Positions 62,005 through 64,000 of a stretch of 64,000 nucleotides of DNA are shown piece by piece. Source of the DNA: Rhizobium sp. BK376 (GTDB lineage: Bacteria > Pseudomonadota > Alphaproteobacteria > Rhizobiales > Rhizobiaceae); contig NZ_SLZG01000022.1 in the NCBI RefSeq assembly GCF_004341625.1, forward strand, positions 1 through 64,000. Reading direction: 5' to 3'. The position numbers were made by a program, and so were the translations under genes. Within the stretch, counting starts at the first letter, position 1. Each line of letters opens with the position of its first letter. Under the pieces are notes generated by a model. That model was not told where the DNA came from and made no database searches. It worked only from the letters and a program-made list of their open reading frames with translations.

Positions 62005-62718
62005 ATGCTCATTCGTTCCCTCATGACGTCACCCGTGACGACCGTGACCACGTCGACCCTTCTCGCCGATGCGGCGAAACTGATGCTGGAAAAGCAGATC
62101 GGCGGCCTTCCGGTTGTGAACGATCGGCGCGAACTCGTCGGCATAATCACCGAGAGCGACTTTCTCAGACGCGGGGAACTCGGCACGGAAAAGCGGCGGT
62201 CGCGCTGGCTTTCCTTCTTCCTCAGCGCCGGGAAGATGGCTGACGAGTATGTGCGCTCGCACGGTCGAAAGGTCGAGGAGGTCATGTCGTGGCCGGTCGA
62301 GACGATCTCGCCGGAGACCGATACGGCCACAGCCGCGGCAATCATGGAAAAGCGCGCCATAAAGCGGCTTCCCGTCGTTTTTGACGGCAAAGTCGTTGGC
62401 ATCGTTTCCCGATCGGATTTCATGCGCGCCCTGGCGAAAACGGCATCCGCGGATGCGTCGGCACAGTCCGATGCGCGGATCGAGGCAGCGATCATCGAAG
62501 AGATCTCAGCCCAGCCCTGGAGCGGAAACGGCTCTGTCAGAGTGAGCGTGAACAAGGGCGTGGCGGAATTGTCAGGGACGATATTCGACGATCGCGAACG
62601 CGCCGCTGCCCGTGTCGCGGCCGAAAATATCGCCGGCGTGAAGGAGGTTATCGATCATCTGGTCTGGGTCGAACCCAATTCCGGAATGGTGATGATGCCT
62701 CCGGGAAGCGAGCCTTAA
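62005..62718 (+). CDS. CBS-pair plus BON domain protein
   Basis: A 237-residue protein: two CBS motifs (LIRSLMTSPVTTVTTSTLLADAA with GGLPVVNDRRELVGIITESD; VEEVMSWPVETISPETDTATAA with RLPVVFDGKVVGIVSRSD) followed by one BON domain (RVSVNKGVAELSGTIFDDRERAAA). CBS pairs sense AMP/ATP-like ligands. A comparable arrangement occurs in the DosR-controlled hypoxic response protein (two CBS domains) of mycobacteria. ATG 62005 is chosen for spacing to AGGAG; 61999 is too close. The frame is open upstream without similarity. Confidence 0.85.
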   Translation: MLIRSLMTSPVTTVTTSTLLADAAKLMLEKQIGGLPVVNDRRELVGIITESDFLRRGELGTEKRRSRWLSFFLSAGKMADEYVRSHGRKVEEVMSWPVETISPETDTATAAAIMEKRAIKRLPVVFDGKVVGIVSRSDFMRALAKTASADASAQSDARIEAAIIEEISAQPWSGNGSVRVSVNKGVAELSGTIFDDRERAAARVAAENIAGVKEVIDHLVWVEPNSGMVMMPPGSEP

Positions 62719-62749
62719 ACGGCGTAAACTCCGTCCGGAGGTAGCGTCG

Positions 62750-63802
62750 ATGGACATTGTCGAGCTGCAGGCAGGGCTAGATGAGACGAAGCCGGATAAC
62801 GGGCTTCCGAAAGGAATTTTTCCCTTTGTCACGCTTTTAGGCATAAGGCACCAGATCGCCATTGCCGGGCTTGCGATCCTGTCCTTTGCCTGCGGGACAG
62901 CGCCGCTGGAAATTCAGCGGCGCATTGTCAACGATACGGTCGAAGGGGCGTCTCTTTCCTATCTTATTTCGCTGGTGCTCATCTATCTGGCGGTGACGTT
63001 TGCCGAGGGTCTCGCCAAGCTTCTTCTAAACCTTTACCGCACCTGGCTTGCTGAAGCCGCGATCCGCTGGCTACGGGAGCTCTTTCTTGTCAAGGCCGCG
63101 GCAATGGCTGGAAAAGACACCAGCCCGTCGCTGGCGGGCGTCGAACTGTCGATCGTGCTGTCGGAAGCCGAACCCGTTGGCGGGATCGCGGCAACGATCG
63201 TTGCGGAGCCGCTGCTGCAGGGCGGTATTCTGGTCGCAGTGACCGGTTACATGATCTTCCTCCAGCCGCTCATGACGCTCGTCGTCGCACTGACCTTCTT
63301 TCCACAAGCCACTTTCGTTCCCGTGATCCAAAGGATGATCAATCGGCTGGTCGAAACCAGGATCACCCTTATGCGAAGCGTCAGTGAAGGACTGGTCGAG
63401 ACATTCGACAGCGCCAATGTCCTCCACGAGCAGAAGGCGCGCACCTTCGCGGTCTTCTCCACGAATATGGGGATTTACCGGCTCAAGTTCATGATGAATT
63501 TCCTGATGAACTATATGACCCAGCTCGGCTACGCAGGCATTTTTCTCCTTGGCGGCTATTACGTGCTGACCGGTCGCACGGAAATGGGAACCGTGGTTGC
63601 CTTCGTGTCCGGACTCTCGAAGATCACCGATCCCTGGGGAGAGCTTGTCGACTGGTACCGCGACCTCAAGGTCACGCAGGTCAAGTACGAACTGATCAGG
63701 GGGGTGGCGGGACCGATCGATCCGGGAACGCTGCGAAGGGCGCGTCCGAGACTGTTCGGGAAACGCGAAAAGCCAAGGCCGAGTGCGAGGCTTAAAGCCT
63801 GA
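62750..63802 (+). CDS. ABC transporter transmembrane domain protein without ATPase
   Basis: A 350-residue type-I exporter-like membrane domain: six helices (IAIAGLAILSFACG, LISLVLIYLAVTFAEGLAK, GILVAVTGYMIFLQPLM and others), EVEYxx-like coupling segments (MRSVSEGLVETFDSANVLHEQKA), then VVAFVSGLSKITDPWGELVDWYRDL, which is where the linker to the ATPase begins in fused exporters. The protein ends about 45 basic residues later with no Walker motifs. Ribosome-binding site GGAGG; 31 bp after the CBS-BON gene, so in its operon. The ATPase may be encoded past the window or the protein may have a different role. Confidence 0.8.
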   Translation: MDIVELQAGLDETKPDNGLPKGIFPFVTLLGIRHQIAIAGLAILSFACGTAPLEIQRRIVNDTVEGASLSYLISLVLIYLAVTFAEGLAKLLLNLYRTWLAEAAIRWLRELFLVKAAAMAGKDTSPSLAGVELSIVLSEAEPVGGIAATIVAEPLLQGGILVAVTGYMIFLQPLMTLVVALTFFPQATFVPVIQRMINRLVETRITLMRSVSEGLVETFDSANVLHEQKARTFAVFSTNMGIYRLKFMMNFLMNYMTQLGYAGIFLLGGYYVLTGRTEMGTVVAFVSGLSKITDPWGELVDWYRDLKVTQVKYELIRGVAGPIDPGTLRRARPRLFGKREKPRPSARLKA

Positions 63803-63810
63803 TGCCTGTG

Positions 63811-63824
63811 TTGATGCAGGTCAA
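63811..63824. promoter_or_regulatory. Anaerobox upstream of the gene at the right edge
   Basis: TTGATGCAGGTCAA, perfect TTGA-N6-TCAA, about 40-82 bp before the candidate starts at 63860 and 63900. Confidence 0.65.
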
Positions 63825-63899
63825 GGAGGGCCCCGGCTGCGTTTGCTAGGGATTGCGGGATGATGAACGCCAGACAGCCCAACGCACGGAACGACCCTT

Positions 63900-64000
63900 A
63901 TGGATACTCTGGAGAGCAAGCCCGCCATCCACGGTGATCAGGCTCCCCCACCTGCACCTCGCATGGAAGAGGGGGCTTTATCACGGACAAGGCCGAGGTT
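63900..64000 (+). CDS. Partial gene start at the window edge
   Basis: A Pro/Ala-rich N-terminus (MDTLESKPAIHGDQ, then APPPAPRMEEGA) running out of the window, with a perfect anaerobox upstream. An alternative short frame from 63860 stops after 25 codons. Identity unknown. Confidence 0.35.
   Translation, partial: MDTLESKPAIHGDQAPPPAPRMEEGALSRTRPR

Overview
The window reads as accessory DNA, probably a plasmid or chromid, from an alphaproteobacterium of the Rhizobiaceae (Rhizobium/Agrobacterium type). The grounds are GC-rich coding sequence, many LysR/SDR pairs, rhizobial small families (DUF982, DUF1476-like), a type III cellulose operon (bcsA-bcsB-bcsZ-bcsK) and FixK/FNR-type promoter boxes. 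No rRNA, tRNA, CRISPR array or phage was seen. All calls come from reading the sequence; no database search was run.

Layout. (1) 1-6.5 kb is worn: a 5'-truncated dinB, a truncated SDR, scraps of Ohr and DJ-1/PfpI genes, and a FixJ-like response regulator cut by an IS remnant, around intact genes for a DUF234-type ATPase, a metallophosphoesterase and a MOSC protein. (2) 6.5-16.7 kb is a redox/detoxification set: an F420-reductase-like protein, four intact SDRs, a VOC protein, a cytochrome P460-like protein, two LysR and one AraC regulator, and a DHA2-type MFS exporter. (3) 17.3-22.4 kb is a second worn zone: a frameshifted nucleotidyltransferase, a small gene with an internal stop, a 5'-truncated NUDIX gene next to a VOC fragment and a broken LysR gene. 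Among these lie an intact VanZ-like gene, a flavin-reductase-fold gene and two paralogous small unknowns. (4) 22.6-31.1 kb is a catabolic locus: an IclR regulator over a branched-chain-type ABC importer (binding protein, two permeases, two ATPases), a nitrilase-superfamily amidase and an amidohydrolase, with a divergent GAF protein.

(5) 31.2-64 kb is a stress island wrapped around the cellulose operon (35.5-43.0 kb). It holds four universal stress proteins, three triple-BON proteins, a CBS-BON protein, an MgtA-type P-type ATPase, an orphan GroEL, an HtrA-like protease, an NRAMP-like transporter, an ABC transmembrane protein without its ATPase, a phasin-like protein, DUF982/DUF1476/DUF3775/DUF5335-type proteins, a Crp-family regulator, an S10 peptidase, and a GGDEF-EAL protein with a periplasmic CxxCH motif.

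Main observation. Perfect TTGA-N6-TCAA palindromes (the FNR/FixK anaerobox) lie upstream of at least thirteen transcription units in part 5, with three more one-mismatch copies, most 40-110 bp before the start codon. Simple arithmetic at about 60% GC predicts fewer than one perfect copy per 64 kb. The region therefore looks like one physically clustered low-oxygen (or NO) survival regulon, comparable in content to the DosR dormancy regulon of mycobacteria though under a different kind of regulator. The Crp-family protein encoded inside it lacks the Glu/Ser/Arg recognition residues expected for this box, so the controlling FixK/FnrN protein is probably elsewhere.
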